This document shows, piece by piece, positions 7,972 to 16,166 of a stretch of DNA of 64,000 nt (positions are counted from its first letter, which is position 1; every line of letters starts with the position of its first letter). The stretch covers positions 248,001-312,000 of the forward strand of contig NC_014151.1 in assembly GCF_000092865.1 (NCBI RefSeq), given 5' to 3'. The notes beneath the pieces are model-generated. The model had not been told where the DNA came from. It made no database searches and was given only the letters and a program-made list of their open reading frames with translations. Made by a program: the position numbers and the translations under genes. Source of the DNA: Cellulomonas flavigena DSM 20109 (GTDB lineage Bacteria > Actinomycetota > Actinomycetes > Actinomycetales > Cellulomonadaceae).

Positions 7972-9075
7972 ATGAGCACCCCCCGGCCCCGACCCGCCAC
8001 CGGCCCCCGGCGCGTGGCGTGCGCCCTCACCGCGGGCGTCGCGGTCGCCGCCCTGACCTCCTGCTCCGCGACGGGCGGCGCGACGCCCGGCGAGTCCGCC
8101 GACGCGACGTCCGCGGGCACCGTGACGCTGGTGACGCACGAGTCGTTCGGGCTGTCCGAGGGGCTGCTGGAGCAGTTCGAGGCCGACACGGGCCTCACGG
8201 TCGAGGTCGTGCAGCAGGCGGACGCCGGCGCGCTGGTCAACCAGCTCGTGCTGACCAAGGACGCGCCGCTGGGGGACCTGGTGTTCGGCGTGGACGACGC
8301 GTTCGCGTCGCGCGCGCTCGACGAGGGCGTCGTCGTGCCCGTCGAGCTCGACGCGCCCGCCGCGCAGGACGCCGCCGCCTACGCCGTGCCGGGCGACGAG
8401 GGCGCGCTCACCGCGGTCGACCTGGGCGACGTGTGCCTCAACGTCGACGTCGGCTGGTTCGCGGAGCGCGGCGTGCCGGAGCCGACGACGCTGGAGTCGC
8501 TGCTGGACCCGGCGTACCGCGACCTCGTCGTCGTGCCGGACCCCGTGACCTCGTCGCCCGGCCTGGCGTTCCTGCTGGCCACGGTGGGTGCGTTCGGCGA
8601 GGACGGATGGGTCGACTACTGGGCGGGCCTGCGCGACAACGGGCTGAAGGTCGCCGACGGCTGGTCGGAGGCGTACTACACGGACTTCACCGCGGGCGGC
8701 GGCGACGGGCCCCGGCCGGTCGTGCTGTCCTACGCGTCGTCCCCGCCGTTCACCGTGCCCGACGGCGGCGACGAGCCGACGACGCGCGCGCTGCTCGACA
8801 CCTGCTACCGGCAGGTCGAGTACGCGGGCGTGCTGGCCGGTGCCGCCAACCCCGAGGGCGCCGCGCAGCTCCTCGAGTTCCTGCTGTCCGACGAGGTGCA
8901 GGCGGACATCCCGACGTCGATGTACATGTACCCGGTGAGCTCGTCCGTCGAGCTGCCCGAGGAGTGGGCGCGCTGGGCCCCGCTGGCCGACGAGCCGTTC
9001 GACGTCGCGCCGGCCGACATCTCGACCCACCGGGAGCAGTGGCTGCAGACCTGGTCCGACACCGTCATCGGCTGA
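7972..9075 (+). CDS. thiB: thiamine ABC transporter, substrate-binding lipoprotein
   Basis: 367 aa. A basic N-terminus and hydrophobic stretch end in the lipobox LTSC (Cys31), so the mature protein should be lipid-anchored outside the membrane. The rest is an iron/thiamine-type binding fold with VTLVTHESFGLSEGLLEQFE and the ThiB-like segments APLGDLVFGVDDAFASRALDE and VLSYASSPPFTV. Together with the TPP riboswitch and the following permease and ATPase this identifies the thiamine uptake system. ATG at 7972 has GGAGGAG 9 nt upstream. Confidence 0.93.
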   Translation: MSTPRPRPATGPRRVACALTAGVAVAALTSCSATGGATPGESADATSAGTVTLVTHESFGLSEGLLEQFEADTGLTVEVVQQADAGALVNQLVLTKDAPLGDLVFGVDDAFASRALDEGVVVPVELDAPAAQDAAAYAVPGDEGALTAVDLGDVCLNVDVGWFAERGVPEPTTLESLLDPAYRDLVVVPDPVTSSPGLAFLLATVGAFGEDGWVDYWAGLRDNGLKVADGWSEAYYTDFTAGGGDGPRPVVLSYASSPPFTVPDGGDEPTTRALLDTCYRQVEYAGVLAGAANPEGAAQLLEFLLSDEVQADIPTSMYMYPVSSSVELPEEWARWAPLADEPFDVAPADISTHREQWLQTWSDTVIG

Positions 9076-9077
9076 CG

Positions 9078-10940
9078 ATGCCCACCCCCACCCCCGCCCA
9101 CCGGAACCTGGCTCCCCGAACGGACCCGGTATCGGTGAGCGACGTGACGGTCGGCGGGGACGGGGTCGCGCCCACGCCCGCCGACCGGAACCCGGGTCAC
9201 CGATCCGAGGGCCGGTCGGGGAGCGGTGTTCCGGTCGGCGGCGGGTCGGGTGGCGGGACGCGGTGGGGTGCGCGGTCGGGGTGGGGTGCGCGGACGGGGT
9301 GGGGCCTGGCCGTCGGGGTGCCGCTGGCGTTCCTCGCGGTGTTCTTCGTGTGGCCCGTCGCGGAGATCGTCGGACGCGGGTTCGTGGCCGACGGGCGCGT
9401 GGACCTCGGCGGGTTCGGGGACGTGTTCTCCCGGCCGCGGACGTGGCGCGTCGTCGGGCAGACCCTCGCGCAGGCCGGGGTCGCGACGGCTGCGGCCGTG
9501 CTGCTCGGCGTGCCCGGCGCGTACCTGCTGTACCGCTGCCGGTTCCCCGGGCGCGGTGCGCTGCGCGCGTTCGTCACCGTGCCGTTCGTGATGCCGACGG
9601 TCGTGGTCGGCGTGGCGTTCCGCTCGCTGCTCGTCGACGGCGGGCTGCTCGGCAGGCTCGGCCTGGACGGCACCTTCACCGCGATCGTCCTCGCGCTCGT
9701 GTTCTTCAACTACGCGGTCGTCGTGCGGACCGTCGGCGGCATGTGGGAGCGCCTGGACCCGCGCACCGAGCAGGCCGCCCGCGCGCTCGGCGCGTCGCCG
9801 TGGCGCGTGCTGCGGACGGTGACGCTCCCCGCGCTGGGCCCGGCGATCGCGTCCGCGGCGTCCCTGGTGTTCCTGTTCTGCGCGACCGCGTTCGGCACGG
9901 TTCTCGTGCTCGGGGGGCGGCGGTACGGCACGGTCGAGACCGAGATCTGGATCCAGACGACCCAGTTCCTCGACCTGCGGGCCGCGGCCGTGCTCTCGGT
10001 CGTCCAGCTCGTGGTCGTCGCCGCGGCGCTCACGGTCGCCGGGCGGGCGCGGGCCCGCACCGAGCGCGCGCTCACGCTCGGGGCCCCGGCCGCGACGGCC
10101 CGTCGCGTGCGCCTGCGCGAGCCGCTCGACCTCGTCACCGTCGTCGTCACGGGCGTCACCGTGGCCGGCCTGCTCGCGACGCCGCTGGTCAACCTCGTCG
10201 TCAGGTCGCTGCGCACGCCCGACGGCTGGGGCCTGGACCACTACCGTGCGCTCGCGGTGCCCCAGGACACGCTCGCCGTGTCCGCGTGGCAGGCCGCCGG
10301 CACGTCCGTGCGCACGGCTGTCGACGCGACCGTCCTCGCGCTCGTCGTCGGCGGGCTCGTCGCGCTCGTCGTGTCGCGCCGCCCCCGACGCGCCGCCGCC
10401 CGCCGGGCCGTCGCCGGGCTGGACGCGCTGTTCATGCTGCCGCTCGGGGTGTCGGCCGTGACCGTCGGCTTCGGGTTCCTCGTGTCGATGGACGCACCCC
10501 TCGGGCTGCCCGTGGACCTGCGGACGTCGCCCGTGCTCGTCGCCGTCGCGCAGGCCGTGGTCGCGGTGCCGCTCGTCGTGCGGACCGTGCTGCCCGTGCT
10601 GCGCGCGATCGACCCGCGGCAGCGCGAGGTCGCCGCGACCCTCGGGGCGGCGCCCGGGCGCGTGCTGCGGACCGTCGACGTCGCGGTCGCGCTGCGGGCC
10701 GTCGGGCTCGCGCTCGGGTTCGCGTTCGCCGCGTCGCTCGGGGAGTTCGGCGCGACGTCGTTCCTCGCGCGCCCGCAGGAACCGACCCTGCCCGTCGTGA
10801 TCTTCCGGCTGCTGGGACGCCCCGGCGCCGAGTCCTACGGCGCCGCGCTCGCGGCGTCGGTGCTGCTGGCCGCGCTGACGGCCGGCGTCGTGGCCGTGTG
10901 CGAGCGGCTGCGCCGCCCGGGGATCGGAGGTGCGTGGTGA
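9078..10940 (+). CDS. thiP: thiamine ABC transporter permease with palindromic-element insertions
   Basis: 620 aa with about 12 helices. It has two binding-protein-dependent permease domains, each with an EAA-type loop (EQAARALGASPWRVL and REVAATLGAAPGRVL), the tandem layout of ThiP. The first helix starts near residue 74. Residues 5-55 are polar, low-complexity, and encoded by two copies of the palindromic element described at 9092 and 9178. The ATG lies 2 nt after thiB; later in-frame GTGs at about 9134 and 9143 are possible starts but the second copy would still be coding. The stop overlaps thiQ. Confidence 0.92.
   Translation: MPTPTPAHRNLAPRTDPVSVSDVTVGGDGVAPTPADRNPGHRSEGRSGSGVPVGGGSGGGTRWGARSGWGARTGWGLAVGVPLAFLAVFFVWPVAEIVGRGFVADGRVDLGGFGDVFSRPRTWRVVGQTLAQAGVATAAAVLLGVPGAYLLYRCRFPGRGALRAFVTVPFVMPTVVVGVAFRSLLVDGGLLGRLGLDGTFTAIVLALVFFNYAVVVRTVGGMWERLDPRTEQAARALGASPWRVLRTVTLPALGPAIASAASLVFLFCATAFGTVLVLGGRRYGTVETEIWIQTTQFLDLRAAAVLSVVQLVVVAAALTVAGRARARTERALTLGAPAATARRVRLREPLDLVTVVVTGVTVAGLLATPLVNLVVRSLRTPDGWGLDHYRALAVPQDTLAVSAWQAAGTSVRTAVDATVLALVVGGLVALVVSRRPRRAAARRAVAGLDALFMLPLGVSAVTVGFGFLVSMDAPLGLPVDLRTSPVLVAVAQAVVAVPLVVRTVLPVLRAIDPRQREVAATLGAAPGRVLRTVDVAVALRAVGLALGFAFAASLGEFGATSFLARPQEPTLPVVIFRLLGRPGAESYGAALAASVLLAALTAGVVAVCERLRRPGIGGAW
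9092..9159 (+). repeat. palindromic element, copy 1 (in thiP)
   Basis: A 68-bp diverged copy. Ends CCCCGCC and GGCGGGG are complementary, with ACCGGAACCTGGCTC and GGTGAGC-type inner parts recognisable. It encodes PAHRN...VTVGG in the thiP frame. Confidence 0.7.
9178..9241 (+). repeat. palindromic element, copy 2 (in thiP)
   Basis: 64 bp bounded by a perfect 14-bp inverted repeat, CCGCCGACCGGAAC at 9178-9191 and its complement at 9228-9241. It encodes PADRNPGH...VPVGG. Confidence 0.85.
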
Positions 10941-12106
10941 GCGACGGGCTGCAGGTCGCCGACGTCGTCGTGCGGTACGCGGGCGCGGCGGCGGCGGCCG
11001 TCGACGGGGTCGACCTCGCCGTGCCGACCGGCGAGGTGCTCGCGCTGCTCGGGCCGTCCGGGTGCGGCAAGTCGTCGCTGCTGCGGGCGGTCGCGGGGCT
11101 CGAGCCGCTCACCGGTGGTGACGTCGCGTGGGACGGGGTGTCCGTCGCCGAGGTGCCCGTGCACCGCCGCGGGTTCGGGCTGCTGTTCCAGGACGGCCAG
11201 CTCTTCGCGCACCGCGACGTCGCGGGCAACGTCGCCTACGGGCTACCCGCGGCCGTGCGGCGCGACCGGGCAGCGCGCACCACGCGTGTCGCGGAGCTGC
11301 TCGACCTCGTCGGGCTGCCGGGCACCGAGCGCCGGGACGTCGCGACGCTGTCCGGCGGCGAGCGCCAGCGCGTCGCGCTGGCCCGCGCACTCGCGCCACG
11401 CCCCCGGCTGCTGCTGCTCGACGAGCCGCTGTCCGCGCTCGACCGCGCCCTGCGCGAGCGTCTCGCGCTCGACCTGCGCGACGTGCTCGTCGCGACCGGC
11501 ACCACCGCGCTGTTCGTCACGCACGACCAGGACGAGGCGTTCGCGGTGGCCGACCGCGTCGCCGTCATGGACTCCGGTCGGCTCCTGCAGGTCGCGCCGC
11601 CCGCGGCGCTGTGGGCGCGGCCCGCGTCGCGCCGCGTCGCGCAGTTCCTCGGGTACGAGGCGTTCGTCGACGTGCCGGCGACCGGCGCGGTCGTGCCCGC
11701 CGCGGTCCGTGCCCTCGTCGACGCGGTGGGTGCCGCGGGCGTCGCGCCCGTGCCCACCGGGGGCGTCCTCGCGCTGGTGGCCGGCGCGTTCGTCGTCGAC
11801 CCGACCACCACCCCCGCCCCCCCACCCGCCGACCGGAACCCTGCTCACCTTCTCGGGGTCGAAGCGGTGAGCCGTGTTCCGGTCGGCGGGGTGGTGGGGG
11901 GCGGCGGCGAGCGCGGGGCGGCGAGGGGCGACGTGAGCGGGGTGGTGCGGGCCGTCCGGTCGCGGCGCGGGCGGACGGAGGTGGTGGTGGACGTCGACGG
12001 CGTCGGTACCGTGAGCGCGCTGGCGCCGGCCGGGTGGACGTGCGTCCCCGGTGCGCGCGTCGCCCTGCAGGTCGATGCCGCTGCGGTCGCGGGGCTCCCG
12101 GGCTAA
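10937..12106 (+). CDS. thiQ: thiamine ABC transporter ATPase with an in-frame palindromic element
   Basis: 389 aa. Walker A GPSGCGKS (residues 39-46), signature LSGGERQR and Walker B LLLLDEP followed by the His-loop FVTHDQDEA show an intact ABC ATPase that would drive ThiP. About 230 residues is usual for ThiQ; the rest is a C-terminal extension. Residues 297-318 (PADRNPAH...VPVGG) are encoded by the palindromic element at 11825-11890, after which a short beta-rich tail resumes. GTG at 10937 has GGAGG 6 nt upstream and overlaps the thiP stop. Confidence 0.92.
   Translation: MSDGLQVADVVVRYAGAAAAAVDGVDLAVPTGEVLALLGPSGCGKSSLLRAVAGLEPLTGGDVAWDGVSVAEVPVHRRGFGLLFQDGQLFAHRDVAGNVAYGLPAAVRRDRAARTTRVAELLDLVGLPGTERRDVATLSGGERQRVALARALAPRPRLLLLDEPLSALDRALRERLALDLRDVLVATGTTALFVTHDQDEAFAVADRVAVMDSGRLLQVAPPAALWARPASRRVAQFLGYEAFVDVPATGAVVPAAVRALVDAVGAAGVAPVPTGGVLALVAGAFVVDPTTTPAPPPADRNPAHLLGVEAVSRVPVGGVVGGGGERGAARGDVSGVVRAVRSRRGRTEVVVDVDGVGTVSALAPAGWTCVPGARVALQVDAAAVAGLPG
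11825..11890 (+). repeat. palindromic element, copy 3 (in thiQ)
   Basis: 66 bp with a perfect 15-bp terminal inverted repeat (CCCGCCGACCGGAAC and its complement) and an inner GCTCACC/GGTGAGC pair. Its length is a multiple of three and it is read through in frame. Confidence 0.9.
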
Positions 12107-12181
12107 CGTCGAGGCACGGGCCCGGCACCCCGGGGCCCGTCGACCAGCACGGTGTCGACCAGCACAGTGAGGTGATCGGCC

Positions 12182-12937
12182 ATGTCCCTCGAGCGTCGTG
12201 AGGTCGTCGCCGTCGACGTCCACGCACCCGTCGCGACCGTCTGGGAGCACCTGCGCGACCCGCGGCTCGTGCGCCGCTGGTTCGGGTGGGACCACGACGG
12301 TCTGGACGCCGAGATCCAGGAGATCTTCGCCACCGGCGTGCACGAGGAGCACGACCACGCCGACGGGCTGACGACCCGCTCCCTGGTGTGGCGCAACCAC
12401 GACCACCTCACCGTCACCGCGCACGACGACCGGCCGACGCTCACCCGCGTCACCGTGACCCGCCCCAGCCACGACGGCCTGTCGACGTTCGACGGAGTCT
12501 TCGACGAGATGGACGAGGGCTGGACGCAGTTCGTCCACCAGCTGGCGTTCGCCCTCGAGGTCCACCCCGGCAAGGACCGGGTCACGCTCACGGCGCACCG
12601 CCTGGACGCCGGCGGGCGCAGCGACCCCCTGCTGTTCCGCGCCGGGCTGCACGGCGTGCGCGGGCTGCCCGTGGGGGCGCACGTCGACGCCACGCGCCCC
12701 GACGGCTCCCGCGTCGGCGGCCGGGTCCGCTACAAGACCGAGCACCAGGTGGGCATCCACCTCAAGGGCATCGCCGAGTCGCTGCTCGTGCTCGTCGTGC
12801 GCCCCGCCGTGGAGGCACCGCCGCACGGCGCGGTCGACGCCACGCTGTCGACGTACGGCCTGGACGCCGACGTGCTCGACGAGGCGCGACGCCGCTGGGC
12901 GGGCTGGTGGCGGGCGGGGGCATCCGCGCGCGCCTGA
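12182..12937 (+). CDS. SRPBCC (AHSA1-like) domain protein
   Basis: 251 aa, cytoplasmic. The start REVVAVDVHAPVATVWEHLRDPRLVRRWFGWD is the beginning of the START/AHSA1-like ligand-binding fold, continuing with EEIFATG and a C-terminal helix (EGWTQFVHQLAFALEVH). Residues 140-250 are a less familiar second part. The ligand is unknown. GAGGTGATC precedes the ATG. Confidence 0.75.
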   Translation: MSLERREVVAVDVHAPVATVWEHLRDPRLVRRWFGWDHDGLDAEIQEIFATGVHEEHDHADGLTTRSLVWRNHDHLTVTAHDDRPTLTRVTVTRPSHDGLSTFDGVFDEMDEGWTQFVHQLAFALEVHPGKDRVTLTAHRLDAGGRSDPLLFRAGLHGVRGLPVGAHVDATRPDGSRVGGRVRYKTEHQVGIHLKGIAESLLVLVVRPAVEAPPHGAVDATLSTYGLDADVLDEARRRWAGWWRAGASARA

Positions 12938-12963
12938 GCCCCGGCCCGTACCCCGCCGACGAC

Positions 12964-14067
12964 TCAGAGGGTGCGCTGCCAGACCCCGCTGCCGCCCGCG
13001 GGCCGGAAGCCCAGGGCGACGTTGATGGCGAGCATCCAGCGGTTTTCCTCGGCGTTCCACGTGCTGATGCGCCGCACGGACGGCCGCCGCTCCACCAGGG
13101 CCTGCAGCTGGACGGCCTTGACCAGCATGCCCAGCCGGTGTCCGCGGTGGTCGCCGGCCACGAGCGTGTCCTCCTGCCACACGAACTCGTCCGTGTGCGG
13201 CGGGATCATGAACGCGGAGTACGCCACGAGCCGCCCCGTCGGCACGTGCTCGATCGCCGTGGTGAGCAGGTGCTCGCCGCGTCCGAGCGTCTGGGCGTCG
13301 GCGTGCCGCACACGGGCGGCGTCCCAGACCTCCTCCTCGACGTCGAGCCCCGCGGTCGGCTCGTCGGTGCTCATCGCCACGTGCAGCGCGCACATCTGCT
13401 CCACGCGCTCGTCGGGCGTCGCGTCGTCCCACGTCACCGGCCGGTAGTCGGGGCCTGCGGCCGCCGCCGCGCGGGCACGGTGCTCCTCGAGCGCGGCCGC
13501 GTCGACGGGCAGCGTGAGCCTCGAGTGCCGGGCGACCTGCTCGAGCTGCCAGCCGCGCGCGAGCGCGAACCGCACGTCCCGGTCCGCGCGGCTCACGAGC
13601 CCCTCGCCGGTGGGTGCACCGAACGTGTCGGGGCCCGGCGCCGGCTCGGCCGCCTGGTCCGTCTCCGTCAGCAGGTGAGTGCGTCCGGCGGAACGGGCGA
13701 CGTCGCAGGCGGTCGCGTGCAGCGCGTCGCCGACCCCCCGGCCGCGGTGCTCGGGGCGCACCCCCAGGTCCAGCCACCCGGTGTGGGTGTTGTCGGCCAG
13801 CGGCAGGTCCAGGCGCGCGAAGCCGAGGACGCGCGCCGGGTCGGGCGCATCGGTGGACTCGTCGACGGCCACGAGCCGCGCCCGGCGGACGTACTCCTGG
13901 TCGGCCAGCTGCGACAGGGCACGACGCGGCGTCGTCGCGAAGTCGTCGGACCCCCACAGGGCGAGGGTCGACGCGTTCTGCGCGTCCACCATGCCGTGCA
14001 GGAGCCACGCGTCGTCGGCGTCGAGCGACGCCGGTGCGGACAGCTCGCGGATCGACCACCTCGTCAT
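12964..14067 (-). CDS. tandem GNAT acetyltransferase
   Basis: 367 aa with two GNAT folds. The first has LDLGVRPEHRGRGVGDALH (acetyl-CoA loop R/QxxGxG/A) near residue 100, the second has TLVAGDHRGHRLGMLVK near residue 290. The double layout resembles mycothiol synthase-like and aminoglycoside-type acetyltransferases, but the substrate is unknown. ATG at 14067 stands 7 nt after a GATCGT hexamer. Confidence 0.85.
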   Translation of the reverse strand: MTRWSIRELSAPASLDADDAWLLHGMVDAQNASTLALWGSDDFATTPRRALSQLADQEYVRRARLVAVDESTDAPDPARVLGFARLDLPLADNTHTGWLDLGVRPEHRGRGVGDALHATACDVARSAGRTHLLTETDQAAEPAPGPDTFGAPTGEGLVSRADRDVRFALARGWQLEQVARHSRLTLPVDAAALEEHRARAAAAAGPDYRPVTWDDATPDERVEQMCALHVAMSTDEPTAGLDVEEEVWDAARVRHADAQTLGRGEHLLTTAIEHVPTGRLVAYSAFMIPPHTDEFVWQEDTLVAGDHRGHRLGMLVKAVQLQALVERRPSVRRISTWNAEENRWMLAINVALGFRPAGGSGVWQRTL

Positions 14068-14074
14068 GGTGTCC

Positions 14075-14080
14075 ACGATC
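14075..14080 (-). promoter_or_regulatory. possible leaderless -10 for tandem GNAT gene
   Basis: GATCGT on the minus strand, 7 nt before the ATG at 14067. It matches only the nAnnnT part of the consensus. Confidence 0.3.
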
Positions 14081-14136
14081 CGCGCGACGCGGTCTCGCGT
14101 CGACCGCTTTTCCGGACCGTGCGCGCGTCCGGCGCC

Positions 14137-14142
14137 TAGCCT
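14137..14142 (+). promoter_or_regulatory. leaderless -10 hexamer
   Basis: TAGCCT, 7 nt before ATG at 14150. Confidence 0.55.
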
Positions 14143-14149
14143 GCGAGTC

Positions 14150-14791
14150 ATGCCGTGGTGGGAGGTCGTGGGGTGGGCCGGGTCCGTGCTGGTGGTCGTG
14201 TCGCTCATGCAGGCGCGCGTCTGGCGGTTCCGGGTGATGAACCTCGTGGGCGCCGTGCTGGCGACCGCGTACAACGCCGTGTTCGGGATCTGGGCGTTCG
14301 CCGCGATGAACGGTGCGATCGCCGTCATCGACGTGTACTGGCTGTGGCGGCTGCGCCGGGAGCGGTCCGACGCGGCCGTGTACGCGGTCGTCGAGGTCGC
14401 GTCCGACGACGCGTACCTGCGGCACGTCCTGGCGGTGCACGCGGACGACGTCGCGCGGCACCGCACGGTGCCGGCCGAGGTCGTGGACGACGCGCTCGCG
14501 GACGGCCCGCACGGCGAGCTCGCGTTCCTCGTCGTGCGCGGTGACGAGACCGTCGGCGTGGTGCTCGTGCGCGACGAGGGCGACGGCACGGGCACGGTGC
14601 TCCTGGACTGGGTGACGCCGCGGTTCCGCGACTTCACGCCGGGGGAGTTCGTGTACCGGGACTCGGACGTGTTCGCGCGGCACGGGCTGCACCGTCTCGT
14701 CGTGCCGACGGCGCCGACGGGCGCGGTGGCGTACCTCGAGCGGGTCGGCTTCCGGCGGGTCGACGACCGCGCCTGGGAGCGGGCGGTCTGA
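14150..14791 (+). CDS. YgjV-like membrane domain fused to a GNAT-like domain
   Basis: 213 aa. Residues 1-70 hold three short helices ending IAVIDVYWLWRLRRER, similar to small YgjV-type inner-membrane proteins. Residues 75-213 look like a GNAT-type acetyltransferase fold (FLVVRGDETVGVVLVRDEG, then GLHRLVVPTAPTGAVAYLERVGFRRV), although the classical acetyl-CoA loop is weak. A membrane-tethered acetyltransferase is the simplest reading. No ribosome binding site is seen; a TAGCCT hexamer 7 nt upstream suggests a leaderless mRNA. Confidence 0.75.
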   Translation: MPWWEVVGWAGSVLVVVSLMQARVWRFRVMNLVGAVLATAYNAVFGIWAFAAMNGAIAVIDVYWLWRLRRERSDAAVYAVVEVASDDAYLRHVLAVHADDVARHRTVPAEVVDDALADGPHGELAFLVVRGDETVGVVLVRDEGDGTGTVLLDWVTPRFRDFTPGEFVYRDSDVFARHGLHRLVVPTAPTGAVAYLERVGFRRVDDRAWERAV

Positions 14792-14830
14792 CGGTCCCCG
14801 GGAGGGGCTGGCGTGGGGCTCGGCGACGAG

Positions 14831-14851
14831 TAGAGTTCGGCTGTGCGAACT
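14831..14851 (+). promoter_or_regulatory. mntH promoter with palindromic operator
   Basis: TAGAGT (14831-14836) lies 6 nt before GTG at 14843. AGTTCG (14834-14839) and CGAACT (14846-14851) form an 18-bp palindrome that spans both the -10 and the start codon, a good position for a metal-responsive repressor. Confidence 0.5.
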
Positions 14852-16078
14852 TCTTTCCAGGGGGCACCCGTGAAGCCGCGGGTGCCGGTGCTCCTCGGCC
14901 CCGCGTTCGTGGCCGCCGTCGCGTACGTCGACCCCGGCAACGTGGCCGCCAACCTCACCGCGGGCGCCCGCTACGGCTACCTGCTGCTGTGGGTGCTCGT
15001 CGCAGCCAACGCCATGGCGGTGCTCGTGCAGTACCAGTCGGCCAAGCTCGGCCTGGTCACGGGGGAGTCCATGCCCGGCCTGCTCGGGAGCCGGCTGCGG
15101 CGTGGCCCGCGGCTGGCCTACTGGGCGCAGGCCGAGATCGTCGCCGCGGCCACCGACGTCGCCGAGGTCGTCGGCGGCGCGATCGCCCTGCACCTGCTGC
15201 TCGGGCTGCCGCTCCCCGTCGGCGGCGCGATCGTGGGTGCTGCGTCGCTGGTGCTGCTCGCGACGCAGGACCGGTACGGCCAGCGCCGGTTCGAGGCCGT
15301 CGTCGTCGCGCTGCTCGCCGTCATCACCGTCGGGTTCCTCGTCGGGCTCGTCGTGTCACCCCCCGACGCCGACGGCGTGCTCGGCGGGCTCGTGCCGCGG
15401 TTCGCCGGCACCGACACCGTGCTGCTCGCCGCGAGCATGCTCGGCGCCACCGTCATGCCGCACGCGATCTACGTGCACTCCGCGCTCGTGCGCGACCGCC
15501 ACGGCCGCGCCCCCGAGGGCGAGGGGCGTCGGCTGCTGCTGCGCGCCACCCGCTGGGACGTGGCGGTCGCGCTCGTCGTCGCGGGCGCCGTCAACATCGG
15601 GCTGCTGCTGCTCGCCGCGTCCGGGCTCCAGGGCACCGAGGGCACCGACACCATCGAGGGTGCGCACGCCGCGATCGTCGGCGCGCTCGGACCCGGCATC
15701 GGGCTGGCGTTCGCGATCGGGCTGCTCGCGTCGGGTCTCGCGTCGACGTCGGTCGGCGCCTACGCGGGGGCGACGATCATGGAGGGCCTCCTGCACCGGC
15801 GCATCCCGCTGCTCGTGCGCCGCGTCGTGACGATCATCCCGGCGGTGCTGCTGCTCGCGCTCGGCGCCGACCCCACGTGGACCCTCGTCCTCAGCCAGGT
15901 CGTCCTCAGCTTCGGCATCCCGTTCGCGCTGGTCCCGCTCGTGCGGCTCGGCCGCGACCGCACCCTCATGGGTGCCGACCGCAACGGCCCGGTGCTGCAC
16001 GCCGTGCTGTGCGTCGTCGTCGCCCTCGTCGTCGTCCTCAACCTCGCACTCCTGGGCCTCCTCCTCACGGGCGCCTGA
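14843..16078 (+). CDS. mntH: Nramp-type divalent metal transporter
   Basis: 411 aa with about 11 helices. The Nramp signature AYVDPGNVAANLTAGARYGYLLLWV covers the helix 1 metal-binding DPGN, and the helix 6 element is GATVMPHAIYVHSALV, with the metal-ligating MPH. Family members take up Mn2+ or Fe2+ with protons. GTG at 14843 is chosen from the leaderless-type promoter; GTG at 14870, preceded by AGGGGG, is a good alternative that removes nine residues. Confidence 0.93.
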   Translation: MRTSFQGAPVKPRVPVLLGPAFVAAVAYVDPGNVAANLTAGARYGYLLLWVLVAANAMAVLVQYQSAKLGLVTGESMPGLLGSRLRRGPRLAYWAQAEIVAAATDVAEVVGGAIALHLLLGLPLPVGGAIVGAASLVLLATQDRYGQRRFEAVVVALLAVITVGFLVGLVVSPPDADGVLGGLVPRFAGTDTVLLAASMLGATVMPHAIYVHSALVRDRHGRAPEGEGRRLLLRATRWDVAVALVVAGAVNIGLLLLAASGLQGTEGTDTIEGAHAAIVGALGPGIGLAFAIGLLASGLASTSVGAYAGATIMEGLLHRRIPLLVRRVVTIIPAVLLLALGADPTWTLVLSQVVLSFGIPFALVPLVRLGRDRTLMGADRNGPVLHAVLCVVVALVVVLNLALLGLLLTGA

Positions 16079-16097
16079 CCCTGCCCCACCCGGCCGC

Positions 16098-16135
16098 GAG
16101 CGATCCCGTCACCCTCGGTGGGTGCTGGATCGCTC
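16098..16135. terminator. hairpin between mntH and the ECF42 operon
   Basis: GAGCGATCC and GGATCGCTC form a perfect 9-bp inverted repeat with a 20-nt loop between convergent genes. Confidence 0.55.
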
Positions 16136-16166
16136 TCCCGCCGAGGGCGGCGTGGGAGGGGCGCGG

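Noticed and set aside
9263..12106. A 947-codon open frame across thiP and thiQ in another frame
   Set aside because: Arg/Ala-rich shadow frame produced by high GC; thiP and thiQ motifs lie in the other frames.
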